Positions 1-10,750 of a DNA stretch of 32,960 nucleotides are shown here, piece by piece (within the stretch, counting starts at the first letter, position 1; each line of letters starts with the position of its first letter). The DNA is taken from positions 11,346,850-11,379,809 of the forward strand of contig CAJINV010000001.1 in the NCBI GenBank assembly GCA_905178155.1, given 5' to 3'. Source of the stretch: Amoebophrya sp. A120. Lineage: Eukaryota > Sar > Dinophyceae > Syndiniales > Amoebophryaceae. The position numbers and the translations under genes were made by a program. The notes beneath the pieces were generated by a model that was not told the origin of the DNA, ran no database searches, and saw nothing but the letters and a program-made list of their open reading frames with translations.

Positions 1-845
1 GGGGGGAGGGGGGGGAGCAGCAGCAGAAAAGCAGAGGAGGCAGATGGACGGTTTTGCTTTGAAACTGTAGCAGGCTGGAAACTGTAGGGGAGAAGGCTTC
101 TGAAATTGTAAAAAGCTTGAAACTGTAAAAATGTCGAAAACATAAATGGATGGAAACTTTGCAAGTTGAATCAGGTCGGTTTTCAAGAAATCTTGAAACT
201 TTCAAAACTTTCCCCGGTGCTATGACGCACCCCGCCCAGCGCCTCACTCTCAAAAAAAAATATCTGTTGATCATCACCAAAAAGCGTTTTTCTTTCTTTG
301 GTTGGCAGGATCACCATCACGTCGGATCGTACAACAAACAAAAACAATCCATGAATCGACACACTACACATGAACAGCCGTCTTCGTGGCTGCGCCACAG
401 TCCTACAACGGCATCCATCAGCTCTGTGTGACGTCTCGACTGCTCATCAGTTGGAAATTATCCTACGCTACAGCTACTTCAAATGCTGAGCGAATCAATT
501 CTGTGGAAAATGGTGGCAGGAGCTGTTGAGAGCAGCTGCAATCCAGATGCAAAATTAAAGACTAGAATGGAGCGCACGTCAACTTGCGACAAGTGTACAA
601 ATGCATCCAGCAGCCAGGCGGCCGAGCTGAAAGATAAAACTCCAGCAATTCCAACACACCTCTGGTGCTTGCGCTTTCCAAAATTCAACAGGACGTGACA
701 GTTAGTACATCTGACGTACCTACGTCCACGTCCTCCTCCTACCTCAGCAACGAGGTGCAGAACAAAGACAAATAGAAACACAAACATACATTTACATGAT
801 TGGATAGGTTTTCGGCAAATGTTCTCCACCTTCTCTTTGTCTTTC
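1..845. other. No supported gene; downstream flank of the first membrane gene
   Basis: The stretch begins with a G-rich run and an AGC triplet run (about 18-26), followed by the short GAAACTGTA repeats listed separately. Open frames here are short and low in quality. A minus-strand frame at 479-928 overlaps the end of the next gene in another frame and lacks protein-like composition apart from one hydrophobic stretch. It could hold the 3' untranslated region of the gene at 846-2447. Confidence 0.5.
61..127. repeat. Four spaced copies of GAAACTGTA
   Basis: GAAACTGTA occurs at 61-69, 78-86 and 119-127, with a one-mismatch copy GAAATTGTA at 102-110. Start-to-start distances are 17, 24 and 17. 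Related GGAAACTTT/TTGAAACTTT words follow near 151 and 190. It is a short irregular direct repeat and its function is unknown. Confidence 0.6.
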
Positions 846-2447
846 TCAGCCCATTTTCTCCTTGAAATAAACGTTCTTACTACCGGGTCGTCCGCGACGG
901 CCACGTCCACCATGGTGTAGGTTCGCAAAAAATCTCCCAGTAAACGACGTCGAATTCGAAACGTCCAAGGTAGTCGCTCCGAGGAAGAGCGACTTCAGTT
1001 GGCTCCACGCAGAGGAGTTGCCGCACTCCCACGTCGGTGCACTGCCAGACACCAGGCCGCAGGTGAAGTGCAGGGCGACAAACGCAAGCAAGGAGATCCC
1101 GTTACGCAGAACAGTCGACTCGTAGTGCGAAAATTGGCCCTCCGGAAACAGGCCTTGCTGGGCTCGCTTGTCAAACCCGTGGTCAAAAAACGTATCGTAG
1201 ATGCTGAACGGAATCAACGCGAAAAGCCGCAACACCGCCCAGACGTGCGTAGGCGCGAGAACGGACGGAATGGGCACCGCGGCGAGGGACGGTGCGGATG
1301 AAAACGTTCTCGAGCGTGGTGAAGCCTTAGCATTCAGATTCAACATTGTGTCTTGACTAGTAGAAGATACAGTTGCACTTTTGGTTCGAAGAAGGGCACC
1401 AGAACTGCCCTGGCGGTAACTCCAATAGCGATGAAGGAGCTCGCACAGGAGAAGCGGCATAAAGCAACTCATGGCCGGCAGGAGGCAGCGCCGCCGGACG
1501 CGCCACCGGTAGCCGAAAAAGTGCCACAGTCCAATCAGTGCGCAGTGTGCCCGGTTCATCGCCAGGCCAGCTCGGTACTCCGCATCGTTGAAACGTATTA
1601 TACAACTGGTGGAACAGGATGACGTTGCGCCACTACTTCTACTGGCATTGTCCTTCAACTCATCATCCTGCTTGCTATGCTTTTCTTTGTCCTGGAGCTG
1701 GACCTGGTGCCCGACTAGTTGCTGTCCCTTCGTTCCAGTACCGTTCCTGTCAAGATTCAGTGCATTGCCTGCGGTCTTGGTGAGTTTTAGCCGTATGGTG
1801 TTCGTCTGTGGGCAGACTGTCAAGTACTCCATCGGAAAAGCAAAGGCCAGAATGAGGAATCCAAGCACGTAGTCGCTTTGGAACACGGCAAAAGCGCCCG
1901 CTTCCCAGACATTCGCATAGAAAACGATAAGTGTGGCGATTTCCGGCACCGTAACCGGAGAAGGAAGACCGCTACTTCTCATATCGCTTTTTTCTGGTAC
2001 GTCGGCGCTCCGCCCGTTTAGGTTTACGTTTTTTATCCGTTGGTCCGCCATGATCCACATGATACAAAAGTAGGCTAGTACGAGCAAGAACCGCTTCAGA
2101 TTTTCGTACGCGTCAAAGCTGCCTTCGGACTGGAGATACTGCTCTAGTGCAGAGAGTTGTCCTGGGGTGCGCGGAGCCGCAGGTGATGAAATCGCAGAGA
2201 ATTGACGAGCCAGACTTCTTTCTCCGCAAAGAAGTATCAGCACCAGGACCGTCTGGCACATCCGCCACACTGGCTGGCTGCTGCAGAACCCCACGAAGGG
2301 AAACCACAGGCCGCAAACGCCACCAAAACCAATATCCAATAACGAGAGGGGGCTTCCGATACCTGCAGCAGTGACATGCCAATGCGAGTAGGCTGACAGG
2401 AAAGGACGCCACGAATCACCCTCCCCAACAACCTCTGGCGCTGACAT
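846..2447 (-). CDS. Multi-pass membrane protein, unknown family
   Basis: A single open frame of 533 residues from the first ATG (2447-2445); the frame extends 7 codons further upstream without another ATG. Roughly eight or nine hydrophobic segments can be seen: near the N-terminus (around PLSLLDIGFGGVCGLWFPF and VLVLILL), then RFLLVLAYFCIMWIM, IATLIVFYANVW, YVLGFLILAFAF, CALIGLWHFFGY, a Leu/Cys-rich helix, VWAVLRLFALIPFSIYDTFF and ISLLAFVALHF. A Ser/Asp/Lys-rich loop of about 60 residues lies in the middle. The C-terminus is basic (GGRGRRGRPG). I do not recognise the family; polytopic transporter or acyltransferase-like proteins are possible but no signature motif was found. A splice near the 3' end (GTAAGA at the PGSKN codons) could change the last residues. 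Confidence 0.6.
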   Translation of the reverse strand: MSAPEVVGEGDSWRPFLSAYSHWHVTAAGIGSPLSLLDIGFGGVCGLWFPFVGFCSSQPVWRMCQTVLVLILLCGERSLARQFSAISSPAAPRTPGQLSALEQYLQSEGSFDAYENLKRFLLVLAYFCIMWIMADQRIKNVNLNGRSADVPEKSDMRSSGLPSPVTVPEIATLIVFYANVWEAGAFAVFQSDYVLGFLILAFAFPMEYLTVCPQTNTIRLKLTKTAGNALNLDRNGTGTKGQQLVGHQVQLQDKEKHSKQDDELKDNASRSSGATSSCSTSCIIRFNDAEYRAGLAMNRAHCALIGLWHFFGYRWRVRRRCLLPAMSCFMPLLLCELLHRYWSYRQGSSGALLRTKSATVSSTSQDTMLNLNAKASPRSRTFSSAPSLAAVPIPSVLAPTHVWAVLRLFALIPFSIYDTFFDHGFDKRAQQGLFPEGQFSHYESTVLRNGISLLAFVALHFTCGLVSGSAPTWECGNSSAWSQLKSLFLGATTLDVSNSTSFTGRFFANLHHGGRGRRGRPGSKNVYFKEKMG

Positions 2448-3860
2448 GATGCGATGACGGCTTTGCAACTTGGAAAAGGTCCTTTTCCTTGGGAAAATCT
2501 GAATATCTTCTTCTAGTCACGGCGCCGCTTGCGCTTGGAGGAAAAAAAAATCCATGGGCGCAACCGCAAGCTTCATTCTGCATCTTCCGATTGGAAAGAC
2601 GAAAAGTTTTGACGTACTCAGGGATCGATCCCGGGCCAACTCTGATGCAAGCCACGAACAACATGCACTAATCTGAATCAGCTTCAGAACCGCGCCTCCG
2701 CTAGTTCTCAGAAGCAGCAGAAAGAGCGCGACGACGAGCGTCAAAGAAACATCAGTGTATCATGGTCGAGAGAATCAATGCACAAAGAACTAAAATCGCA
2801 AAACATAAAACACAAGGCGTGATCAACTACAGAGCGCACAAGTCAGATACAGGTTGATGAATTCGAAGTAGTCAAACACATCACTAGCTACAGAAACATC
2901 AACAAGCAAGCATCAGTGGCAAAAACACCAGTTGTCATATCAGACTACGCGTCAAGGTCAAGCAAATGCAAATAGTTCAAAGGTATGCAGCCGCGCAACG
3001 AAGGTACGTAAAATGGTACGCACCTGCTACGTGAGCTAGAACAAAAAGTGAAAGTGGAAAATGAAGATCTAGTCCTGAATACAAAAAGTTAAGGCTGTTC
3101 GCTTTATCTTTAATAGCTCTGCACGTAGTAGTTGCTGCTACTTGTTCTAATTGTGCCAGAGAAGACCCAGAAGCTATCTGGATTTTCTGGTGAATACCTA
3201 GATACTAAGGAAGAGCTGCTAATATGCTACGAAGTCGAGCTTGAAGTGGTTGTCAGTGAAACATCTCCATGCGAAGAAATGCGAAGAGAAAATAACGGAC
3301 AAGCTCTGCGTACGGTCGACCACGATGACGAGATCATTTTAGCTCTGGTTGAGAGCATGCGGTGGCCACAGTCACTAATTTTCAAGTGGGGCGTAGTTGT
3401 AAGAGCTCTACTTCTACTGTTGCGATTTTCTATTCATTGTCTCCCCAGACCGAAAAAGCCGCCACGTGGTTTGGGCTTGTTCTCTGTTTTTGCCTTCGTT
3501 GGTTGCGTGGACGAGTTCGCCGTGGGGCCGGTTTTCCTCTTGGTGGTCGCACTCTTGCCTCCTGCACCAGTGTCCTGCTGATGCTTTGCGCCTGGCCCTG
3601 CACCACCAAAAAGCCCTGTGGAAAGTGAGAGAATCAATCACTCAAATGTAGAATTAAGTGTAGTGGTCACGGGTTCTAGGGGACTGCTCAGTTCCAGCTT
3701 CATCATGTCGGTGTCAGAGTCAGTACGATCCGTGTCACGTAAAAAATGCATTTACAAATCAAATGAAGCACACTAAATTTGTCATATGAAAAGAAGGAAG
3801 CAGTGAGTTTTGTTGCGAGAGTGAGGTGAGTAAAGCAAGAAATTCAAGAGCTGCCTGACT
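2448..3860. other. Intergenic stretch with one possible unplaced exon
   Basis: Most of this 1.4 kb is AT-rich with short frames. A minus-strand segment at about 3434-3620 has biased, protein-like composition (GLFGG, then Lys/Thr/Asn-rich, ending GGFFGLGRQ) and is preceded by a CCACAG acceptor. Further upstream (about 3675-3740) lies an acidic frame with DTDRTDSDTDMMKLELS. I could not join these two in phase with GT-AG borders, so no gene is called. A 149-codon plus-strand frame at 3132-3581 is its antisense shadow in part. Confidence 0.4.
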
Positions 3861-6800
3861 CTATTTCCACTGCCCAGTACCATAGCTTGATTTTTTCTTC
3901 TGACCGCCTGCATGGTCGGTAGCAACCGCCGGGCCTTGAAAGTTGTGGTACGATGGTGGTTCTCCTGACACAGTAAGTTCCGGCTCATCAGCGGGCGTGT
4001 TCATCTTACTTGAGGAGTTCATGATGCGCATGTTGCTGTTGTTGCTCTGGTTCATGACGCTGCTGCTGTTGGGCCCTCCACGCAGGGACGACGCGCCACG
4101 TGTGGAAAAGCCGCCTCTGGACGAAGACGTGGACGCGCCCAGATGAGACGGATGATGGTAGTTGTGCTCGTGGTGGTGCTCGCCTGTGGCCGGTAAGGCC
4201 GACGCGCCGCCGTGGTGCGCACCAGAGTTCCGCTGCATGGAGTTCACTAACAGCCCAGCAGAGTTCGCGACGAGGCTCGATCCCTGAATTAGCACGCCGC
4301 CGTTGCTGATGCTGGGGCCTCCTCCGTGGTTCGCTGAGCCGTGCAGAAGATTTTTGTTTCCGCTCGTGTTAAAGTCGAAGTTTCGCGCAGACGTGTTCAT
4401 CACGTTCGTTAACACAGACGGTGGCCCACCCAAGGAGCTGCTGCTCTGCTGTATACTTGCTCCGTCTACACCTCCCCCCGCTGCAGTTCTGCTCGACGTA
4501 TGCTGATCTACTACGTCCAACCCGAGCGCGGTAGAAGTGGCCCCACCTGCACTCGAGAAAGGGACGATGGGTGCGAAGGCATTTGGATTGGACGCCACAC
4601 TCGATGTAGCCGTGCCATTGGTGTTCAGACTTCTGTTTTGTGTCGTCACTGAAGTCGTCGCACCACCGCTGTTTGCAGCACTGGACATGGAGACGGAGCT
4701 GACCGCTTGGTTGTTGTTATTTACCCCCGACGAGCTGCTGCTCTGCGACGTCGAGGTGTGCGAGGAAATCTTCCCGCGGTTCCGTTGCCCCGCTTCACGC
4801 GTCTGCCGAATGTGAGCGTGCATGTTCTCGAGGAACTGGGCAAACACGCGCGCGTTGTTCGCTTCCAGGCTGTTTGCGTTCGTACCAATTCCAGCACTAC
4901 TGCCTGCAGCTAGTAGTAAAGAGCCGGCGGTGAGACTGCTGCTGTTGTTGATGTTGGTGTTATTACTGGATCTCGTCTTGCTCGCACTTCCGCCAGCTGC
5001 CATGGAGCTTGTGCCGCTGTTGGACAAGGCGGAGCTGCTCAGAGGGGCGATCGCGAATTGTTCCGACAACAGCTCGGATACCTTGGAATTCGGGGGAATC
5101 ACCCACGCAGAGAGCTCTTCCTCGGCCAGAAAGCACTCCTCGTCTCCCTCGTCAATCTCTTCTTCTCCTTATGCAACAGAAACTCGTCACCGCTACCGCA
5201 CGACGACACAGACACACGGTGACTGCACACACCCGACGTACCTCCACGGGCACTATACAATATGCATGTATATTCATTTTCATTTCTCTATGTACTAAAT
5301 AAAGGAGGATCTGAGAGGATTCCGCTTCATATGCAAAGAAAGTAGTCGTGGTCACCACGTGAAGTGGTGATGACGGAGCGTCTTGCACGTGTGCTGCGTG
5401 TCGGCTAAAAGCGAAAACTACACTCGGATACTTCCTCTTCTAGTATGGCCGCATCCGCGCTCTTCGAAAACTGTTCATATCCACAGCAAAAAACTCATCC
5501 ACATCCAATTCGTCATGTAAAACACGTATCAAATCAGGCGTTTGTCATGCAAAAAATTGATGTGGGTGGTTTTTTTTCTGCTGATAGCTCCAGAAGGCAG
5601 TCTACTTGCCTTCCGAGCTCCGAGGTGTTGTCCTGGTGCTGCTGTCCGCTGCTTGTTACCCCACCTGCACAACTTGAGTCGGCCTGATTCTGTATCGTTT
5701 GGTGCAGCTTCTGCTTCTTTTCCAGAATGCTGCGAAACCCAATTCTTTCCGCTTCTTGGCGAAAGTGCGGCCTTCCAAGCAGAGAGTACAGCGTGCCGTT
5801 TGCGTACGTGCGAACCTGGGAGTCTATGTGAGGACACAGCATCAGAGCCGCCAACACGGGCAGCGTCGACGGAATCTTTTCGAGCTGATTTTTGCCCGCC
5901 TTCCGCAACGCCAAATTCATCAACAGCGCACTGCCGAATTCCAGTGTAATTTCTGAAATCAGCGTCCCGCGGGACGGCCGCGAAGGGTCATCCGTGTGCA
6001 CGATGTGCGCCATCTGCATAAAGGTTTCGTGCGAAACCGCATCTGCACTGGGTAATAACCCTGCTCCTGCTCGACTCATCAAATGGTGCTGCTCTTGCTG
6101 CGAAGGTGCGCTCATCTGCTCTGGCTGGTTGCCTTGCCCCGTGATCACCAGACTACCAGTAGCCGCGATGGCGCCGCCACCACTTCCGGAGGAATGGGAG
6201 GCCGAGAGGCGGTCTTGCTGGTGCCACAAACTGCTCGAGGAGCTCGCAGAGTTGTTCGCGTTGCTGTGCTATGCATTGGAAAAGTATCGCACTTCGTAGA
6301 GACTACATTACAAATTTATCCAGAGGTTGTGCTGCAAGTTCACCAGGTGGGCAAGAAAAAGCGGACCTTCTGTCATGCAGCCAGCCTGCAATTTTCACGA
6401 GTTGCGTGATACTTCTCCAGTGGATACATTACGTATCGTGCCACCAGGAGGTGGAGGCGCAGTTGCACCGTTTGCGTTGTTGGAGGAAGACGAACGAAGT
6501 AGTTTCCCACTGCTGCTGCCCATTGGTGTCGGGTTTAGAGAATTGGAGGCGGAGGACGAGAACAGAATGAACTCGCGAAACTCCCCCAAAATCCAGCTCA
6601 TCAGCTGCTCGTCACAGATCATGGCTTCCTGCATCTTTTGCGACAGTGATAGCCTTTGCAACGCCACCAGTGCCTGAAGCTCCGTGTTGTCGGACCGACC
6701 CAGGTGCTGCATCAGCCCGCGGATTAACAGGGATGGGTTTTGCGACAGGTACACGCGCCCGCCGGCTTCACACGCTATCACGGCGATCAAAGCAATGCAC

Positions 6801-8729
6801 GCGTCCAGCTGCAAAAAGGACGCAAAAGCGCTGGACGCCGGGTCACCGGTGCCTGGATGAAGATGATCGATTCGCGCTTTAAACACTTCCTTCAGGAGTT
6901 TCAGGACTTTCTTCTTCATATAGAATCATGGGAAAAACAGAAAGAGATTTGACTTTCAGAATCGAGTAATTAGTACTAGTCAGTGGTCCAGCTCCAGTAT
7001 CCGCACTTGCGGACGCCCCGACGTGCAAGATGTCGAAACAGCAGATGCCATGGAGGAACGCGCGGCGGTCGGCCAGAGGATCGAAGGCGGAGCAGCAGTG
7101 CTTTAAGATACTGATGAAAAGGTCGTTCTGGAGGGTCGCCGGGCTGTTTGGCGGCGGGTTTTGCAGCGCAGTCCGAATCCGCTGGAAATCAAACCGCGCG
7201 CAAGGACCGATTTGCTCGATGCTGGCCCCGCCGCTGTTGGCCTGCGCAGCCATGATCCCGAGCGTGCGGGACCGCGACCCGGACCGCGAGTACAAGGTTG
7301 ACTGCCGACTCGGCCGCGCGCCGTAGCGGCTGTACAGGGACTGCCGACTGTGTACCCCCCGAGACACCAGCGCTCCGCGGCTTTTAATGTTGGCGCGCGC
7401 GCTGTCGGCTTCGAAGAGCATCATGGAACCACGCCGCGAGTAGAGCTGCTGCACGACGCCGTTGAGTTTGCGCTTGAGGTCTTCGTACGCCTCCCACTGC
7501 TTGGCACCTCCGCCACCTCCTGCGGACGAGGAAGCTGGGAGTTGTGTTCCAGGCTGCCCGTTTCTGGTGGGGTTTGCCGACGTACTGGAACTCGAGCCTC
7601 CGTACTGATACCGATCTGCTAGCTGCGGGAGGAGCCCGGCTCCGAGGTGCTCGTCGCTGCTGCTGTTGGACTGCTGCAGTGCCTCGCCCATGTGCTTCAG
7701 CGCCAGCTCCGAAATCTGCAGAAGATCCCGCACCGGATACAGAGAGCTGGCACTGCCAGCTACTGGTCCCTCGATCAACGCGTACAGGAAGGGATACCTA
7801 GTCGGGAATGAAGCCGTTGCAAAACACGTTGCAAAGTGTATATTTATAATTCGTAAGGAATGCTCTAATTTCGTCTTACTATCTAGGAATCCCATTTATG
7901 ATCAGTGTCGTGCAAGAAGATACATAGTAAACAAGCAGTAGGACGACGCACCTTGGGGCATTTTGCGCAGAGGAGGGAAACTCGTGCAGCACCTTGGACG
8001 TTTCTGCTCGGAGGTCATCAACCCACTTCTGCGCGAAGATGTGCTTGAGTTCTGGGTGTTGGTGTGGCGTCGGCACAAACGGCAAAGCGTAGAACGCCAC
8101 CATGGAGCCGTCCTCGTCTTGGTGCTCGGCCAAGTATTCTTTCAGTTCCTCGAACTCGCCCTGCTTCTGTCGCGGAAACTTCTCGTTGTTCTGCAGCCGC
8201 TTGCGCATGGGCAGGATGGCAAAGTACACACGCAACCGCAACTCGAGCGAAGAAAGATGGGAAACTGAGTTGGTCGCCGCTGCACTAGCCTGCTCCAGTC
8301 GGCGCCAGCCTCGGAAAAACCGCACGCTGTCGCCTGAAGTAGAGAAGTTTTACTTTCATTGTTTTCCTTTTCGCAGCCAACGGAATAAATTGAAATCGAC
8401 AGACAGTGACAGACGCAGCTATACATGCTTCAAATGCACGTGCCTATAGTGATTGCTATACCGGAGTCAAATGCCTCGAGCAGAGCTTCCGGCGTGTACG
8501 ACTGCGAGCTCGCTGCCGCATGATTGGAGTTCAGCGATGTCGCTTCCTTCTTTAGTGTCTTCAGCGACTTCTCGAATCCGTGATAGGTCAAGTATTCCTC
8601 AATAGCGCGCAGAATAGTCAGCTCTTGCATACCCGCACCGAAATCCAGCGTGTTCCAACTTGGCAAGGGGGTTTCATGTTCCTGATCGTAATTGTGGCTT
8701 TCATCGGGGGGATTGAGACTGTCCGCCAT
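3861..8729 (-). CDS. ARMC9: ARMC9-like LisH and armadillo-repeat protein (ciliary base)
   Basis: ARMC9 is a centriole/ciliary-base protein that in animals affects ciliary signalling and cilium stability. Start ATG 8729. Inferred exons: 8462-8729, 7952-8333, about 7020-7797, 6428 to about 6915, 5606-6268, 5432-5470, 3861-5156. Exon 1 carries a LisH motif (residues about 35-65: LTILRAIEEYLTYHGFEKSL). Exon 2 has the ARMC9 hallmark FYALPFVPTPHQHPELKHIF. Exons 4 and 5 give the armadillo part (GGRVYLSQNPSLL, LQRLSLSQKMQEAMI, LLMNLALRKAGKN, YANGTLYSLLGRP). Exons 6 and 7 give an acidic patch and a roughly 400-residue Ser/Asn/Gly/His-rich tail. These match the domain order recalled for human ARMC9; the total of about 1300 residues is much longer than the human protein (about 800), mainly because of low-complexity insertions. 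Reading phase is kept at all junctions I could place; the exon 3/4 junction is unresolved. The tail could be a separate gene, but the frame and acidic linker favour one protein. Confidence 0.85.
5471..5605 (-). mobile_element. Intron 5 of ARMC9, hairpin-forming introner-like element
   Basis: A 135-nt GT-AG intron (GTAGAC...GAACAG) between phase-0 codons. Most of it forms an imperfect inverted repeat: arms at about 5481-5525 and 5539-5584 with a loop of roughly 13 nt, both containing CCACATC, CAATT and a CATGNNAAAC block. It resembles the clearer terminal-inverted-repeat introns at 21 and 26 kb but is more decayed, and it has canonical borders. Confidence 0.55.
6269..6427 (-). mobile_element. 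Intron 4 of ARMC9, decayed introner
   Basis: A 159-nt intron, GTATCC...GCATAG, in phase 0. Near its ends are related inverted sequences: GGAAAAGTATCGCAC at 6278-6292 against the complement of 6404-6418 (12 of 15 match). It also carries CATTACAAATT (6306-6316), the subterminal word found in the better-preserved elements at 21.1 and 26.7 kb. It appears to be an older copy of that family. Confidence 0.6.
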
Positions 8730-9656
8730 TTTCACCTTGTCGTTGTCTGGTCGTCCTCCGGGATAGGAAAGCGAAAGGGTGCGCGTGAGAAAGCCTCGTC
8801 GTACTGCGTGGGAGTAAGCTTGTTTCCTGTAGATCTCCACTCTAGCTACCTCGCCCTACCCGTTTCGCTCACACCATTCCGCGACTTCTGCGACCTCTGC
8901 GTCCCTCTGCAACATGGGTCCCGTACGGGCGCGCCAGACATATTTATCCACATGAGGCAAAAAAGTTGCTGCTCATGCTCATGCATGCTGCTTTTCCTTT
9001 TGCGAGCTAACGCTTCACCTTATTGTTCGTCAGGTCAGCCTCCCTGTGATGTGACTGGCTGCGAGTCAATAGCGCCGCGAGCGCGACCGCGTTGAGGAGC
9101 ACTATAAGTAAACTGGCACACTCGACAATGATCGCTCTACGTCCGCGCTCTCTAGACGTGGGTCACGCCACGAGCATCCGATCGCGTCGATTGATCTCGA
9201 CGCTCTATGACTCGCGCGCTTTAGTAGTTGCTTCGACGATGACGAATCAACGTTGCAAAACGACTACATACACATCTTTTTGTAAGTCTAGAGCGTCAGC
9301 CACAGACTCGAATGATTTGAGCACGACCACGAACCGAAGCTAACCGAAAAAGAACACGAGACGCATTTACCACATGCACATTGCAACGTTGAAAGCATGT
9401 TTGCTGGTGCTTTGACGACGCAGGGGATCAACGTCCACGAAGCTCGTCGCGTTGCGGTAATGTTGATGGTGAGCCTTCGAATTCAGTAAAACCTGTAGGC
9501 AACCTACAATAGTCAACGTCTTCGGCGCTAGCACCAACTTTTGATATCTAGCTTTCGCCCAAACTAGTCCGTGGATAACGCCACATGACCAGGAGCACTA
9601 GATGAAAATCCAGTCACAGTCATACCTTCATCTGACCGGTTGTTCGCCGTTCTCAT
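8730..9656. other. Intergenic: upstream flank of ARMC9
   Basis: No gene is seen. The ARMC9 ATG is preceded by an A-rich AAGGTGAAA context and an upstream AG (CCCGGAG) that could accept a trans-spliced leader, though the leader gene itself is not in this window. Around 9090-9340 the sequence is rich in TCGACG/GATCG words and has a plus-strand frame of 83 codons without protein-like character. Confidence 0.4.
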
Positions 9657-10128
9657 TCAGCGGGGCTGTCCGTCCCGGAGAGCCATGTCGTAACCGGTGC
9701 CCGCGGAGATGTCCGAGGCGCAGTACCGGAAAGTGGGTTTGTACTCCATGTCTGCCTGCTCCTCATAGTTCGCGATCAGCTGGCAACCCTCGCCAAGGCA
9801 ACTCAAGGACACTCCGCCATACGCGTTAGCCCGCAACGCAGCCCCGCCTTGCCCTTGCACCGCGCACGTGCACCCAGGTTGTGAATTTTCTTGGCATTGG
9901 GCAAGACTTCCAACACGGGGGAGGTTGAGGTTGTCGGCGGCCTTCACGACAGAGAGCACGCTCGCCGCTTCTCCAGCACTCTCGCCTTGCCCCGCCCCCG
10001 CGACGCTGAACTTTGCGTCCGCGGTGACCTCGGTGCTCTCGGGCTTCACGACGTCCATTGCCATCGCGGACGTCACTAAGAAGAATTCGAGGAACAGGAG
10101 GACCCCCCCCCCCGGAAGGGGGACGCAT
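9657..10128 (-). CDS. Small secreted Cys-rich protein, start disrupted by a G tract
   Basis: The frame ending at 9657 encodes about 139 residues with seven cysteines (CQENSQPGCTC, SCLGEGC, RYCAS) after an Asp/Glu/Ala-rich N-terminal part. Directly upstream in the same frame is a classic signal-peptide core, VLLFLEFFLVTSAMA, probably cleaved near SAMA. No ATG precedes that core in frame: the ATGs at 10128 and 10147 are out of frame across an 11-base G run at 10103-10113. One fewer G would give MRPPSGGG plus the signal core; one more would join the ATG at 10147. Otherwise translation starts at ATG 10064, without a signal peptide. Homopolymer miscount, real slippage or an upstream exon are all possible. 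Family not recognised. Confidence 0.5.
10103..10113 (-). repeat. 11-nt G homopolymer (minus strand) inside the signal-peptide region
   Basis: Eleven consecutive C on the plus strand. Its length sets whether the upstream ATGs are in frame with the hydrophobic signal core that follows it. Confidence 0.8.
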
Positions 10129-10750
10129 CGATGTCGCGCGTCAACATCTCTTTCTTTTATAGATATTCTGGTGGAGGCTTTGACTTAGTTTGCCGCACGT
10201 CGTCCCTATTTCATTTTTAGTTCGCGTGCGGGCACCTCCGCAAGAAAGTACATCAGTGAGGGAATCGAAGCGACATCAACATTCGATCGAATTGGGAAAT
10301 CGTGCTCAAAACCAGCGGTGGGAAAGTTCGCAGATGAAGTACCGCTACCGGCTGGCGGTGGTCGTTCCACAAAAAAATGATCATGCTCAATAGCGATTCG
10401 TTTTGTCTTCATAAACCGAAGCACCGGAGACCCATGCTAACGATCAAAAAGTGCAAGTAGTTGCAGCACGAAGTACTTGGCTGCTCCTGCCCTCAACTCA
10501 GATACGTAAGCAAGAATAGGAAAATAACGCAACACCTCGGACTCTCATCTCCACGCTCTCCAATACGACCGCACCCAGGTCGACGTTCCTCGTTTCGAGC
10601 GTCCTTCTCCTATGACTAACAAAACGAAAACACAGCTACTCTAACACGCAGCTGCATTTCACGAAACAAATTTCTGGAGAGAGTTGCAGTGTCGTCAATT
10701 ACCCCATCCGAGCTTCGTCTTTTTGCGTGGGTGAATTAATTTTTGGCATC
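10114..10750. other. Intergenic between the secreted gene and VTI1
   Basis: From about 10165 to 10750 no protein-like frame, repeat or RNA gene was found. The 3' end of VTI1 is followed by an AATTAATT-containing AT-rich stretch (about 10735) that may hold its 3' end. Confidence 0.35.
10154..10161 (-). promoter_or_regulatory. TATAAAAG box-like sequence upstream of the secreted gene
   Basis: On the minus strand TATAAAAG lies 26 nt upstream of ATG 10128 and 7 nt upstream of ATG 10147. The match is to the classical eukaryotic TATA box, but such a short word occurs by chance and dinoflagellate promoters usually lack it, so this is weak. Confidence 0.2.

Noticed and set aside
479-928. Minus-strand 149-codon frame overlapping the first gene
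   Set aside because: It overlaps the end of the membrane gene out of frame, and its protein shows no consistent composition; it is most likely 3' untranslated sequence.
3132-3581. Plus-strand frame of 149 codons with hydrophobic end
   Set aside because: Its hydrophobic part is the antisense of the Lys/Thr/Pro-rich minus-strand segment; no start context or partner exon was found.
9092-9343. Plus-strand frame of 83 codons
   Set aside because: Composition follows TCGACG/GATCG base words, with no hydrophobic core, no domain and no splice or start context; it would also oppose the gene direction.
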